Assembly (NCBI RefSeq): GCF_001937445.1
Contig: NZ_MSKS01000052.1
Location: 1 to 38,618 of the forward strand
DNA length: 38,618 nt
From: Actinomyces oris
Lineage (GTDB): Bacteria > Actinomycetota > Actinomycetes > Actinomycetales > Actinomycetaceae
Reading direction: 5' to 3'
Under the pieces are notes generated by a model. It worked only from the letters and a program-made list of their open reading frames with translations, ran no database searches and was not told the origin of the DNA. How positions within the stretch are numbered: position 1 is the stretch's first letter; every line of letters starts with the position of its first letter. Both the position numbers and the translations under genes were made by a program. Of this stretch, positions 25,143 through 34,869 are shown piece by piece.

Positions 25143-25185
25143 GATCGCCATCAGGTGCGGAGGCTCAGCGGTGCGCCAGGAGGGT

Positions 25186-26463
25186 TCAGGCGAGCCGCCC
25201 GGCCGGGGCGGCGGGAACCGCATCGAGGAAGGCCGGCGGGTTGAAGCCCTCACGTCGGTAGGCGTCGGCCACGGCGCGGGCCACGTCGTGGACGGCGTCG
25301 GCGTCCACCAGGGCGATCGCCGAGCCGCCGAACCCGCCTCCGGTCATGCGCGCCCCGTGGGCGCCGGCGGCGCGGGCCGCCTCCACGGCCACGTCCAGCT
25401 CGGGGCAGGTGCACTCGTAGTCCACGCGCAGTGACTCGTGCGAGGCGTCCATGAGCCTGCCCGCCTCGGCGAGCTTCTCGCCGCGCAGGGGGCGCCCGTC
25501 CTGCAGGAGCGCCACGAGCCGGCGGGTGCGGTCGATCTCGGTGACGACGTGGCGGGTGCGCTTGACCAGCTCATCGGCGTCGTCGCCGTCGGTGGCCGCC
25601 AGGCGCTCCAGGGCGCCGGGCAGGTCCTTGATCGCGATGTCCGCCAGGAGCTCCACCCCGAGGATCTCGGCGGCGCGCTCGCAGGCGGCTCGCCTGGCCC
25701 CGTACTGGCCGTCGTCCAGGGAGTGCTTGGCCTTGGTGTCGATGACCAGGAGGGCCAGGCCCTCGGCGGCCAGGTCGAAGGGCACGTGGGTCACCGAGCC
25801 GTCGCGGCAGTCCAGCTCCAGGGCGTGGCCCTCGCGGCAGCGCAGGGAGGCCGACTGGTCCATGCCGCCGGTGGGGGCCCCGGCCATCTCGTTCTCCGTA
25901 CGCACGCAGTTGGCCACCAGGCGGGCGCGCCCGGCGTCGTCGGGCTCCTGCACAGTCCCGGCCAGGCCCAGCTGCGCGACCTCGTCAATGGCGACGGCCG
26001 CCGAGCACTCCAGGGCTGCCGAGGAGGACAGCCCGCCTCCCAGGGGCACGCAGGAGACGAGGGCGGCGTCGAAGCCGGGCAGGTTCTCAAAGCCGTCGCG
26101 CTCCAGGGACCAGGCGACGCCGGCGATGTAGGAGGCCCAGTGCGCCACCTCCCCGGGGGTGCCCTTCGGGCCGATCGTGTCGAGGTCCATGACGTCGACC
26201 TTCTCCCGGGTCTGGGGGGAGACCAGGCGCACGACGCGGTCCTCGCGGCGCCGCAGCGCCAGGTGCGCCCGGTGGGGCAGGGCGATGGGCAGGGCCAGGC
26301 CGCCGTTGTAGTCGGTGTGCTCGCCAATGATGTTGACGCGCCCGGGGGCGTACCAGACCCCGTCGGGCTCGGCCTCGAAGACCTCGCGGAACAGGGCGGT
26401 CGCGGCCTCGGCGCCCTCCTCGGGGCTCAGTGCAGGGGCGAAGACGGGAGCATCGTTGGTCAT
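25186..26463 (-). CDS. galK: Galactokinase
   Basis: GalK phosphorylates alpha-D-galactose to galactose-1-phosphate in the Leloir pathway. The 425-residue GHMP kinase has the galactokinase signature PGRVNIIGEHTDYNGG (40-55), the ATP-binding PLGGGLSSSAALE (140-152), the catalytic D202 in GGMDQSAS, and the C-terminal motif RMTGGGFGGSAIALVD. The ATG at 26463 has AGGAGA upstream. It follows the DeoR-family regulator gene by about 75 bp on the same strand, so they may be cotranscribed. galT and galE are not in the window. Confidence 0.96.
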   Translation of the reverse strand: MTNDAPVFAPALSPEEGAEAATALFREVFEAEPDGVWYAPGRVNIIGEHTDYNGGLALPIALPHRAHLALRRREDRVVRLVSPQTREKVDVMDLDTIGPKGTPGEVAHWASYIAGVAWSLERDGFENLPGFDAALVSCVPLGGGLSSSAALECSAAVAIDEVAQLGLAGTVQEPDDAGRARLVANCVRTENEMAGAPTGGMDQSASLRCREGHALELDCRDGSVTHVPFDLAAEGLALLVIDTKAKHSLDDGQYGARRAACERAAEILGVELLADIAIKDLPGALERLAATDGDDADELVKRTRHVVTEIDRTRRLVALLQDGRPLRGEKLAEAGRLMDASHESLRVDYECTCPELDVAVEAARAAGAHGARMTGGGFGGSAIALVDADAVHDVARAVADAYRREGFNPPAFLDAVPAAPAGRLA

Positions 26464-26538
26464 CGTGGTCTCCTGTGACGGGTTGTTGGGTGAGTGAGCG
26501 GACAGGCTGTGGAAGAGGCGGGGTGGGTGGGGGAGGGG

Positions 26539-27387
26539 TCAGGTGGCGATGGTCAGGCGGGTGCCGGCCTGTTGCAGGGCGTCGACGCCGTCGGCGTCGG
26601 GCTCGGCCTCGGTCACCAGGACCCCGATGTCCCGGGTGGCGCAGAAGGAGCGCAGCCCCAGCACCCCCCACTTGGAGGAGTCAAGCGTGGCCACCACCGT
26701 GCGCCCGGCGGCGACCAGCGCCTGGTTGGCGGAGGCCTCCTGCAGGTTGGGGGTCATGAGCCCGGCCTCGGGAGTGAAGCCGTGGGCGCCCAGGAAGACC
26801 CACTCCACGCGCATCGTGCGCAGCGCGTCGACCGCCACCAGCCCCACCAGGGCGTTGGACGGCGTGCGCTCACCGCCGGTGATGACCACCGTGGGGGCGT
26901 CGCGGTTCTCGGTGCGGGCGGCGTCGGCGGCGTCGAAGAGAACCTGCGCGGCGGGCAGCGAGTTCGTGATGACGGTCAGGGTGGGGAAGTGCTCCAGCTC
27001 GGTCAGGGCCTGGGCGAGTGCCAATGTGGTGGTCCCGGCCGACAGTGCCAGGGAGTCCCCGGGGCGGACCATGGCGGCCGCGGCCTGGCCGATGCGGCGC
27101 TTGGCCTCCAGGTTGAGGGTCGACTTGGCGGTGAACCGCGGCTCGAGGGTGGTGGGGCCGGCCGCCACCGCCCCGCCGTGGACGCGTTCGACCAGGCCCT
27201 GGGTGACGAGCTCGGTGATGTCGCGGCGCACGGTCATCTCGGAGATCCCCAGCTCCTCGACGATGTCGGCCACCCGGACCCCGCCGGTGGCCGCGACCCG
27301 CTCCAGGATGTGCTCCTGGCGCTGACGAGCGAGCATTGGGGCCGGGCGGGGCGATCCGACGGTGGAGGCTGACAGGCCGGGTTGCAT
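26539..27387 (-). CDS. DeoR-family transcriptional regulator
   Basis: This is a sugar-phosphate-responsive repressor of the DeoR/GlpR type. From the ATG at 27387 the product has 282 residues; a second ATG at 27336 (MLARQRQEHILERV) is equally possible, since many family members begin near that motif. The N-terminal winged HTH is clear (VRVADIVEELGISEMTVRRD, 37-56). The C-terminal sugar-sensing domain contains LALSAGTTTLALAQAL, LTVITNSLPAAQVL and FLGAHGFTPEAGL. Its position directly upstream of galK suggests control of galactose use, but this is inference from context only. Confidence 0.92.
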   Translation of the reverse strand: MQPGLSASTVGSPRPAPMLARQRQEHILERVAATGGVRVADIVEELGISEMTVRRDITELVTQGLVERVHGGAVAAGPTTLEPRFTAKSTLNLEAKRRIGQAAAAMVRPGDSLALSAGTTTLALAQALTELEHFPTLTVITNSLPAAQVLFDAADAARTENRDAPTVVITGGERTPSNALVGLVAVDALRTMRVEWVFLGAHGFTPEAGLMTPNLQEASANQALVAAGRTVVATLDSSKWGVLGLRSFCATRDIGVLVTEAEPDADGVDALQQAGTRLTIAT

Positions 27388-27501
27388 GAGACCAGTCTGC
27401 CAGACCTCGGCGCCGAAAACGACATGTTCGCACGTTCCCGCACAGAGTCGCACAGCGAAAGGAGCGCCGCTGTTCCACCCGTTCGGTCGGTCATGGCACA
27501 C

Positions 27502-27631
27502 TTATCCCGCTCGTGCCGCTCGCCCGGCTGGGATAACAGGGGCGTGACACGGTAATGTGTTCGGGTCACCCTCGTGGTCATGCGTTCTCCGGACGCAAGA
27601 ACTCACATCAACCCGACCAGCCAGTTATCCC
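27502..27631. promoter_or_regulatory. Three TTATCCC boxes in the deoR-2H phosphoesterase gap
   Basis: TTATCCC occurs at 27502-27508 and 27625-27631, and inverted (GGGATAA) at 27530-27536. The first and second form a perfect 7-bp-arm inverted repeat 21 bp apart. A TAATGT near 27552 could be a -10 for the plus-strand gene. The boxes may be operators for the adjacent DeoR-type regulator, which is untested. Confidence 0.35.
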
Positions 27632-27648
27632 GTAGGAGCCCAGGAGTC

Positions 27649-28302
27649 ATGCAGATCCCCGCACCAGACGCGCACCAGTGCGTCATCGGTGTGGCCATCG
27701 CCCTGCCCTCCCACTACGCCGCCCAGGTGCGAGCGGTGCGGGAGGCCGCCGGGGATCCTCTCGCCGAGGTCGTGCCGCCTCACATCACGCTGCTGCCGCC
27801 CACGGCCGTCGACGTCGACTCCCTCGAGGAGGTCATGCGGCACCTGCGCGACGTGGCTGCTGGGACGAGTCCCTTCGAGGTGCGTCTGGATGAGGTCGGT
27901 ACCTTCCGGCCCGTCAGCCCCGTGGTCTACCTCGGTCTGCGCAGTGGTGCCGAGGAGTGCGACCGTCTTCAGGCGCGGGTGCGCGACCGTCGGGGACCCC
28001 TGGCCCGTTCGCTCAGCTTCCCCTTCCACCCGCACGTGACTCTGGCTCACGAGGTCGCCGAGGACGGTCTCGACACCGCGGCGAGGAAGGGCGCGGGCCT
28101 GACCATGGACTTCACCGTCACCGAGCTTCATCTCTACCGCCATCGCGGCCGGCCCGCCGACCACGGCGGCAGCCGGTGCTCGGCTTCGGAGGAGGGCTGG
28201 GACGTGGTGGCCTCCTTCGCCTTCGGCGGCTCCCTCGCCTCCGGCGCCCCCGCCGGTAGTCAGGCTCCGGTGGTCCCGACGGCTCCGGTGGTCCCGGTGT
28301 GA
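27649..28302 (+). CDS. 2H phosphoesterase / 2'-5' RNA ligase-like protein
   Basis: The 217-residue protein belongs to the 2H superfamily (LigT-like), which hydrolyses cyclic phosphodiesters or acts on RNA ends. Both catalytic HxT motifs are present: H45-I-T47 in VVPPHITLLPP and H129-V-T131 in FHPHVTLAHE. I chose the ATG at 27649, with TAGGAG and CAGGAG upstream; a longer frame from 27574 lacks homology. The last 30 residues are Ala/Pro/Val-rich and look disordered. Its stop overlaps the start of the YihY-family gene, so the two are coupled. The substrate is unknown. Confidence 0.85.
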   Translation: MQIPAPDAHQCVIGVAIALPSHYAAQVRAVREAAGDPLAEVVPPHITLLPPTAVDVDSLEEVMRHLRDVAAGTSPFEVRLDEVGTFRPVSPVVYLGLRSGAEECDRLQARVRDRRGPLARSLSFPFHPHVTLAHEVAEDGLDTAARKGAGLTMDFTVTELHLYRHRGRPADHGGSRCSASEEGWDVVASFAFGGSLASGAPAGSQAPVVPTAPVVPV

Positions 28303-29321
28303 TCGAGCGCGTCAAGGCGTTGCTGGCCGCCGGGCGGCGCACACGGGTGGGCCGGGCCCTGGTCCGTTACGGCACGGCGCGCGGCGCGCTCATGGCCGGA
28401 GGGATCGCCTACACCGGTATGTTCTCGGTCTTCGCCGTGCTCGCCGTCGGCGTGAGCATGCTCATGGCGATGCTCGGTCAGCACCCCACCATTCGGGCTG
28501 CCGTCGTGGACTCCATCAACTCTCTGCTGCCCGGTGTCATCGACACCGGCGACGGCAAGGGGCTGGTCTCGGTCAAGCAGCTGACGCTCTCCTCGGCGCT
28601 CAACCTGGGATCGGTGCTGGCGGCCGGGGCCTTCATCTACTCCGTCATCAGCCTCATGGGCACTCTCAAGATCGCCCTGCGGGCCATGTTCGGGCTGGTC
28701 AATCCCGTCATGAGGCCGGTGATCGGGCAGCTGGCGAATATCGCGGGGTTCCTCGTCATCGTGGCCGGAGTGCTGGTGACCGCCGTCGCCTCGGTGGTGA
28801 CGACGACGCTGTCGGGCAGTGTCGGTCGGACCCTGGGGCTGCCGCAGTCGTTGACCGGAACCGGGGCGTGGATGACGACGCTCCTGCTCTCCTTCCTCAT
28901 CGACACCGGTGTCCTGGCACTGCTCATCACCATGTGCGGCATCCGCCCTCCCCGACGCGACCTGCTGCAGGGCTGCATGCTGGGCGCCTTCACTCTGGGT
29001 GTGCTGCGCCAGGTGGGAACCGGGGCGGTCGGCTCGGTGACGCGCAACCCGCTGCTGGCCTCCTTCGCCGCCATCGCCGTCCTCATCCTGTGGCTGCACC
29101 TGACCAGCCGCGTCGTACTGCTCGTGGCGGCCTGGATGGCCAACCCGCCGCTGCCCCGCGACGTCGACCACCCCGACGAGGTCCACGCCCACGAGCGCCC
29201 CAACTACGTGACGCTCTCCGTGCCCGAGACCCTGACCTGGCCCCGCCAGTCCATCACCGGCAGCCTCGAGGCGGACCCGACGGCGCACCCCGACTACGTC
29301 CCCCCGGTGCCGATCCCGTGA
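28299..29321 (+). CDS. YihY/virulence factor BrkB family membrane protein
   Basis: The 340-residue protein has about six membrane helices and the family's opening ARGALMAGGIAYTGMFSVFAVLAV. Later come the conserved SFLIDTGVLALLI and FAAIAVLILWLHLTSRVVLL segments. The role of the family is unclear despite the historical ribonuclease BN label, which was a misassignment. A soluble tail of about 55 residues (from PLPRDVDHPDE) follows the last helix. The GTG at 28299 overlaps the previous stop by 4 bases. Confidence 0.88.
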   Translation: MIERVKALLAAGRRTRVGRALVRYGTARGALMAGGIAYTGMFSVFAVLAVGVSMLMAMLGQHPTIRAAVVDSINSLLPGVIDTGDGKGLVSVKQLTLSSALNLGSVLAAGAFIYSVISLMGTLKIALRAMFGLVNPVMRPVIGQLANIAGFLVIVAGVLVTAVASVVTTTLSGSVGRTLGLPQSLTGTGAWMTTLLLSFLIDTGVLALLITMCGIRPPRRDLLQGCMLGAFTLGVLRQVGTGAVGSVTRNPLLASFAAIAVLILWLHLTSRVVLLVAAWMANPPLPRDVDHPDEVHAHERPNYVTLSVPETLTWPRQSITGSLEADPTAHPDYVPPVPIP

Positions 29322-29381
29322 GGATTGAGCCTCGGCGCGGCCTTGAGCCCGACCTGGTGAACAGACAGCGGGCCAGGACGA

Positions 29382-29387
29382 TAGCCT
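29382..29387 (+). promoter_or_regulatory. Candidate -10 for a leaderless manC transcript
   Basis: TAGCCT fits TAnnnT. With its last T at -7, transcription would begin at the GTG at 29394. No ribosome binding site precedes either possible start. Confidence 0.4.
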
Positions 29388-29393
29388 GTGGCG

Positions 29394-30635
29394 GTGACTG
29401 ACACTCCCGGTAACCCTGGCGGCTCCACTCAGGTCGCACATCCCAGCGGCTCGACACCCTGCGACGGCTCAGCGCCGGCCATTCACGCCATCATCCCCGC
29501 CGGAGGCGCGGGCACCCGGCTGTGGCCGCTCAGCCGACGCAGGCGCCCCAAGTTCCTCCTCGACCTCACCGGGGCCGGCCGCAGCCTCCTGCAGGACACC
29601 GTCGAGCGCCTGGCCCCCCTGACCGCCACCACGACGGTTGTCACCGGCGTCGCCCACATCGCCGCCGTCGCCGACCAGCTCCCAGACGTCCCGCGCGACA
29701 ACCTCCTGGCCGAGCCCTCTCCGCGCGACTCCATGGCGGCCATCGGCCTGGCCGCCGCCGTCATCGCCCACCGCCACGGGCGAGACGCCGTCGTCGGATC
29801 CTTCGCCGCCGACCACACCGTTGCCGACCGTGCCGCCTTCGCCGACGCCGTCCGCCAGGCCGCCCTCCTGGCCGAGCAGGGATGGGTGGTCACCATCGGG
29901 ATCGAGGCCACCGGCCCCTCGACCGCCTTCGGCTACATCCACGCCGGCGACCCCACCGACGTGCCCGGAGCCCCCGACGGACGCCGGGTCCTGGGCTTCA
30001 CCGAGAAGCCCGACGCCGACACCGCCGCCGCCTACCTGGCCACCGGCGACTACCGCTGGAACGCCGGCATGTTCGTGGTCCGCGCCGGTGTCCTCCTGGA
30101 CCACCTCGCCGAGCTCAGGCCCCAGCTGGCCCAGGGCATCGAGGCCATCGCCGCCGTCTGGGACGCCCCCGAGCGCGAGGAGGTCCTGGCTGAGCGCTGG
30201 CCCGCCCTGGAGAAGATCGCCATCGACAACGCCATCGCCGAGCCGGTGGCCGCCGCCGGGGGAGTGGCCACCGTGCCGGTCTCCATGGGCTGGAACGACG
30301 TCGGCGGCTTCGACGCCCTGACCGACCTCGTCCCGCCGCGTACCCAGGGGCCGGCCACCGGTGTCGGCGTCCTCGACGACGTCGACGGCTCTGCCGGTAC
30401 GGGCACTGCCGGCGACGCCGCCCCCGCTGCCCCTCGCGCAGAGATCCGGGCCCTCGACTCCGACGGTGCCCTCGTCGCCTCCACCTGCGGACGCACGGTC
30501 GTGCTCCTGGGGGTGCCGGGCACCGTCGTCGTCGACACTCCCGACGCGCTCCTGGTCACCACCCCTGAGCGCGCCCAGGACGTCAAGGGCGTCGTCGACG
30601 CCCTCAAGGCGGCCGGCCGCGAGGACCTGCTCTAG
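29394..30635 (+). CDS. manC: Mannose-1-phosphate guanylyltransferase
   Basis: This enzyme makes GDP-mannose from mannose-1-phosphate and GTP for glycan, glycolipid or protein mannosylation. The 413-residue product carries the nucleotidyltransferase signature IPAGGAGTRLWPLSRRRRPK (34-53), the conserved EPSPRDSMAAIGLAA and SFAADHT segments, and GFTEKPD plus YRWNAGMFV. VSMGWNDVGGFDAL follows before a low-complexity linker and a C-terminal beta-helix-like part. I took the GTG at 29394, which matches a leaderless start predicted from TAGCCT. The GTG at 29388 is the alternative. It appears to be a single gene. Confidence 0.92.
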   Translation: MTDTPGNPGGSTQVAHPSGSTPCDGSAPAIHAIIPAGGAGTRLWPLSRRRRPKFLLDLTGAGRSLLQDTVERLAPLTATTTVVTGVAHIAAVADQLPDVPRDNLLAEPSPRDSMAAIGLAAAVIAHRHGRDAVVGSFAADHTVADRAAFADAVRQAALLAEQGWVVTIGIEATGPSTAFGYIHAGDPTDVPGAPDGRRVLGFTEKPDADTAAAYLATGDYRWNAGMFVVRAGVLLDHLAELRPQLAQGIEAIAAVWDAPEREEVLAERWPALEKIAIDNAIAEPVAAAGGVATVPVSMGWNDVGGFDALTDLVPPRTQGPATGVGVLDDVDGSAGTGTAGDAAPAAPRAEIRALDSDGALVASTCGRTVVLLGVPGTVVVDTPDALLVTTPERAQDVKGVVDALKAAGREDLL

Positions 30636-30703
30636 CCGAACCACTGCGCCGCGGGCGCAGCAGCCGTCGAAGTCGCTGGGACCGCTGGAACCGCTGAGGT
30701 CTT

Positions 30704-30751
30704 GAGGGGCCCGGCGCCGGAAGAAGACAGTCCTCCGGCGCCGGGCCCCTC
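30704..30751 (+). terminator. Terminator after manC
   Basis: GAGGGGCCCGGCGCCGGA, a 12-base loop, and TCCGGCGCCGGGCCCCTC form a perfect 18-bp stem 69 bp after the manC stop. No T-run follows, yet the stem is very stable. Confidence 0.8.
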
Positions 30752-30797
30752 GTCGAAACCACGACGATCACGAGATCATCTGGGTGGAACAGGTGGT

Positions 30798-30825
30798 GTG
30801 ATAATGAGAAGTTTTCACCTATCCT
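30798..30825 (+). promoter_or_regulatory. Imperfect palindrome next to a candidate -10, upstream of the nucleoside operon
   Basis: GTGATAA (30798-30804), a 7-bp spacer, and TTTTCAC (30812-30818) make a 21-bp palindrome with one mismatch. It lies directly before TATCCT (30820-30825), a TAnnnT-type -10. It is a candidate operator for the salvage operon. Confidence 0.35.
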
Positions 30826-30874
30826 TAACACTCGAATGTGTCCCCCGTCGCACGTGAGAACCACGGAGGTTTCC

Positions 30875-31975
30875 ATGAAGAAGGCCTGCTCCGCGATGAC
30901 ACTCGGCGCGGCCGTGGCCCTGGTCCTGGCCGCCTGCGGGACGCCGCCGGCGCAGCGGCCCACCCGCAACCTGGAGGGCGCCAAGGACTTCACCGCCTGC
31001 ATGCTCTCCGATGAGGGCGGATTCGACGACCACTCCTTCAACGAGTCCGGCAAGAAGGGCCTGGACCGGGCCGGCAGGGAGCTGGGAGTCAAGACCATCG
31101 CCGTGCAGTCGGAGAGCTCGGCCGACTACGCCACCAACATCTACGCGCTCATCCAGCAGAACTGCAAGCTCGTCATCGGCGTCGGCTTCAACATCGCCGC
31201 CGACCTCACCGAGTCGGCCAAGACCAACCCCGACATCCAGTTCGCCCTCATCGACGCCTCCTTCATCGGCGCCGACGGAAAGCCCGCCACCCTGCCCAAC
31301 ACCAAGCCGCTGCTGTTCAAGACGGCCGAGGCCGCCTACCTGGCCGGATACGCCGCCGCCGGCACCTCCCGCACCGGGGTCGTGGGCACCTACGGCGGCA
31401 AGCCCCTGCCCACCGTCCAAATCTTCATGGACGGCTTCGCCAAGGGCGTGGCCCGCTACAACCAGGACACCGGCGCCCAGGTCCAGGTCAAGGGCTGGGA
31501 CACCACCACCGGCAAGGGCGGCTCCTTCGTCGGCAACTTCACCGACGCCGCCAAGGGCCAGGCCATCACCGAGCAGTTCATCTCCCAGGGCGCGGACGTC
31601 ATCATGCCGGTGGCCGGCCCCGTCGGCCAGGGCACGCTGTCCTCCGTGCGCCAGAAGAACGACGCCGGAGGCACCAACGCCGTCATCTGGGTCGACTCCG
31701 ACGGCTACACCTCCACCGGCGACGGCAGCATCATCATGACCTCCGTGGTCAAGGAGATCGGCAACTCGGTCTTCGACACCGTCAAGAACGCCTCCGAGGG
31801 GAGATTCTCCTCCGAGCCCTACATCGGAACCCTCAAGAACAACGGGGTGGCCGCCGCACCCTTCCACGACTTCGACTCCCGGGTACCGGCGCCGGTCAAG
31901 GCCAGGCTCGAGGAGCTGCGAGGCCAGATCATCGACGGGACCCTCGACGTCTCCACCCCCTATGACCCCTCCTGA
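30875..31975 (+). CDS. BMP-family nucleoside-binding lipoprotein
   Basis: This is the solute-binding subunit of a nucleoside ABC importer of the PnrA/BmpA type. The 366-residue precursor has a lipoprotein signal peptide with lipobox LAAC (Cys at about 21) after MKKACSAMTLGAAVALVLA. The start is the ATG at 30875, preceded by GGAGG. The BMP core is clear: MLSDEGGFDDHSFNESGKKG, then IGVGFNIAADLTESAK, FKTAEAAYLAGYAAA, and GADVIMPVAGPVGQG. The ATPase gene begins 57 bp downstream, followed by two permeases and salvage enzymes. Nucleosides are therefore the probable ligand. Confidence 0.93.
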   Translation: MKKACSAMTLGAAVALVLAACGTPPAQRPTRNLEGAKDFTACMLSDEGGFDDHSFNESGKKGLDRAGRELGVKTIAVQSESSADYATNIYALIQQNCKLVIGVGFNIAADLTESAKTNPDIQFALIDASFIGADGKPATLPNTKPLLFKTAEAAYLAGYAAAGTSRTGVVGTYGGKPLPTVQIFMDGFAKGVARYNQDTGAQVQVKGWDTTTGKGGSFVGNFTDAAKGQAITEQFISQGADVIMPVAGPVGQGTLSSVRQKNDAGGTNAVIWVDSDGYTSTGDGSIIMTSVVKEIGNSVFDTVKNASEGRFSSEPYIGTLKNNGVAAAPFHDFDSRVPAPVKARLEELRGQIIDGTLDVSTPYDPS

Positions 31976-32032
31976 ACGCCCGGCCGGGGCCGGCGCCCCG
32001 AGCCTCCACCGCCACCCGGAAGCGAGCCTGTT

Positions 32033-33558
<1,526 letters not shown>

Positions 33559-33562
<4 letters not shown>

Positions 33563-34866
33563 GCACCCCCACCACCGGCTCCAGCACCGAAGCAACCCCG
33601 AGGCCCCCGTCCGAGGACCGCTCTGAGCGCGGCTCGAGCGGCCAGGCCGCCCTGCTGCGGCAGGTCGCCTCCTCACCGGCCGTCGTCGGGCTGCTCGCGG
33701 TCCTGACCGCCCTGATCCTCAGCTCGATCCTCATCCTCGCGGCCGACTCCGAGGTGCGCTACACCGCCACCTACCTGCTCAACCGCCCCGGCGACTTCCT
33801 CCACGCCACCGCCTCCACCCTGAGCGAGGCCTACAGCTCCCTGCTGCGCGGCGCGGTCTTCGACTGGCGCGCCACCACGGGCGTGCGCATGATCCGCCCC
33901 ATCACCGACACCCTGACCAACGCCACCCCGCTCATCATCGCCGGGCTCGGCATGGCGGTGGCCTTCCGCGCAGGCCTGTTCAACATCGGCGGCCAGGGGC
34001 AGATGATCCTCGGGGCGATCACGGCCTGCTACGTGGGCATCGCCTGGAACTTGCCGCCGGTGGCCCACCTGCTCGTCGCCGTCGTCGGGGCGGCCCTAGG
34101 TGGACTGGTGTGGGGCGGCATCGCCGGCGTCCTCAAGGCCCGCACCGGCGCCAACGAGGTGATCGTGACGATCATGCTCAACTCGATCGCCGCCCACCTG
34201 CTGTCCCAGGTGCTCAGCCTCAAGGCCTTCAACGGTGAGGGAGAGACCGGCAACCGCAAGTCCCTGACCGTGGCGGACACCGCCCAGTACCCCTCGCTGG
34301 CCGGCGACTCCTTCCGCCTCCACGCCGGTTTCCTCCTGGCCCTGCTGGTCGCCGTGGCCGTGTGGTGGCTCATGGAGCGCTCCCGCCTCGGCTTCCAGCT
34401 GCGGGCCACCGGACTCAACGCCGACGCCGCCCGCACCGCCGGCATGAGCGTGCCCTGGGTGACGAGCCTGGTCATGATGATCTCCGGCGCCCTGTGCGGG
34501 CTGGCCGCCACCGCGCCGGTCCTGGGCACCCAGAAGAGCATGGACGAGTCCGTCGTGGGCACCATCGGCTTCGACGCCATCACGGTGGCACTCCTGGGAC
34601 GCTCCCGCCCCCTGGGGACCGTGCTGGCCGGCCTGCTCTTCGGGGCGCTGCGCGCCGGAGGCACCGCCATGCAGGCGGCACCGGGCACCCACATCAAGAT
34701 CGTCCTGGTCCTGCAGTCCACGATCGTGCTGTTCATCGCCGCGCCGCCCCTGATCCGGGCCATCTTCCGGCTCCCGGAGCGCCGAGAGCCCCTCGGCGCC
34801 ACCTCCCCGTCCCCCGCCTCAGTACCGGCCGCAGCCCCGGCCGCTCCCGCCGCGAAGGAGGCCTGA
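33559..34866 (+). CDS. Nucleoside ABC transporter permease (first)
   Basis: This is one of the two membrane subunits of the nucleoside importer. The 435-residue protein has a polar N-terminus of about 35 residues. Its helices include LTNATPLIIAGLGMAVAFRA and LFNIGGQGQMILGAI, the family hallmark, and later GFDAITVALLGRSRPLGT. The C-terminal 35 residues are Ala/Pro-rich. The ATG at 33559 overlaps the ATPase stop, and the second permease starts 3 bp after its stop. Confidence 0.93.
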
Positions 34867-34869
34867 GCC

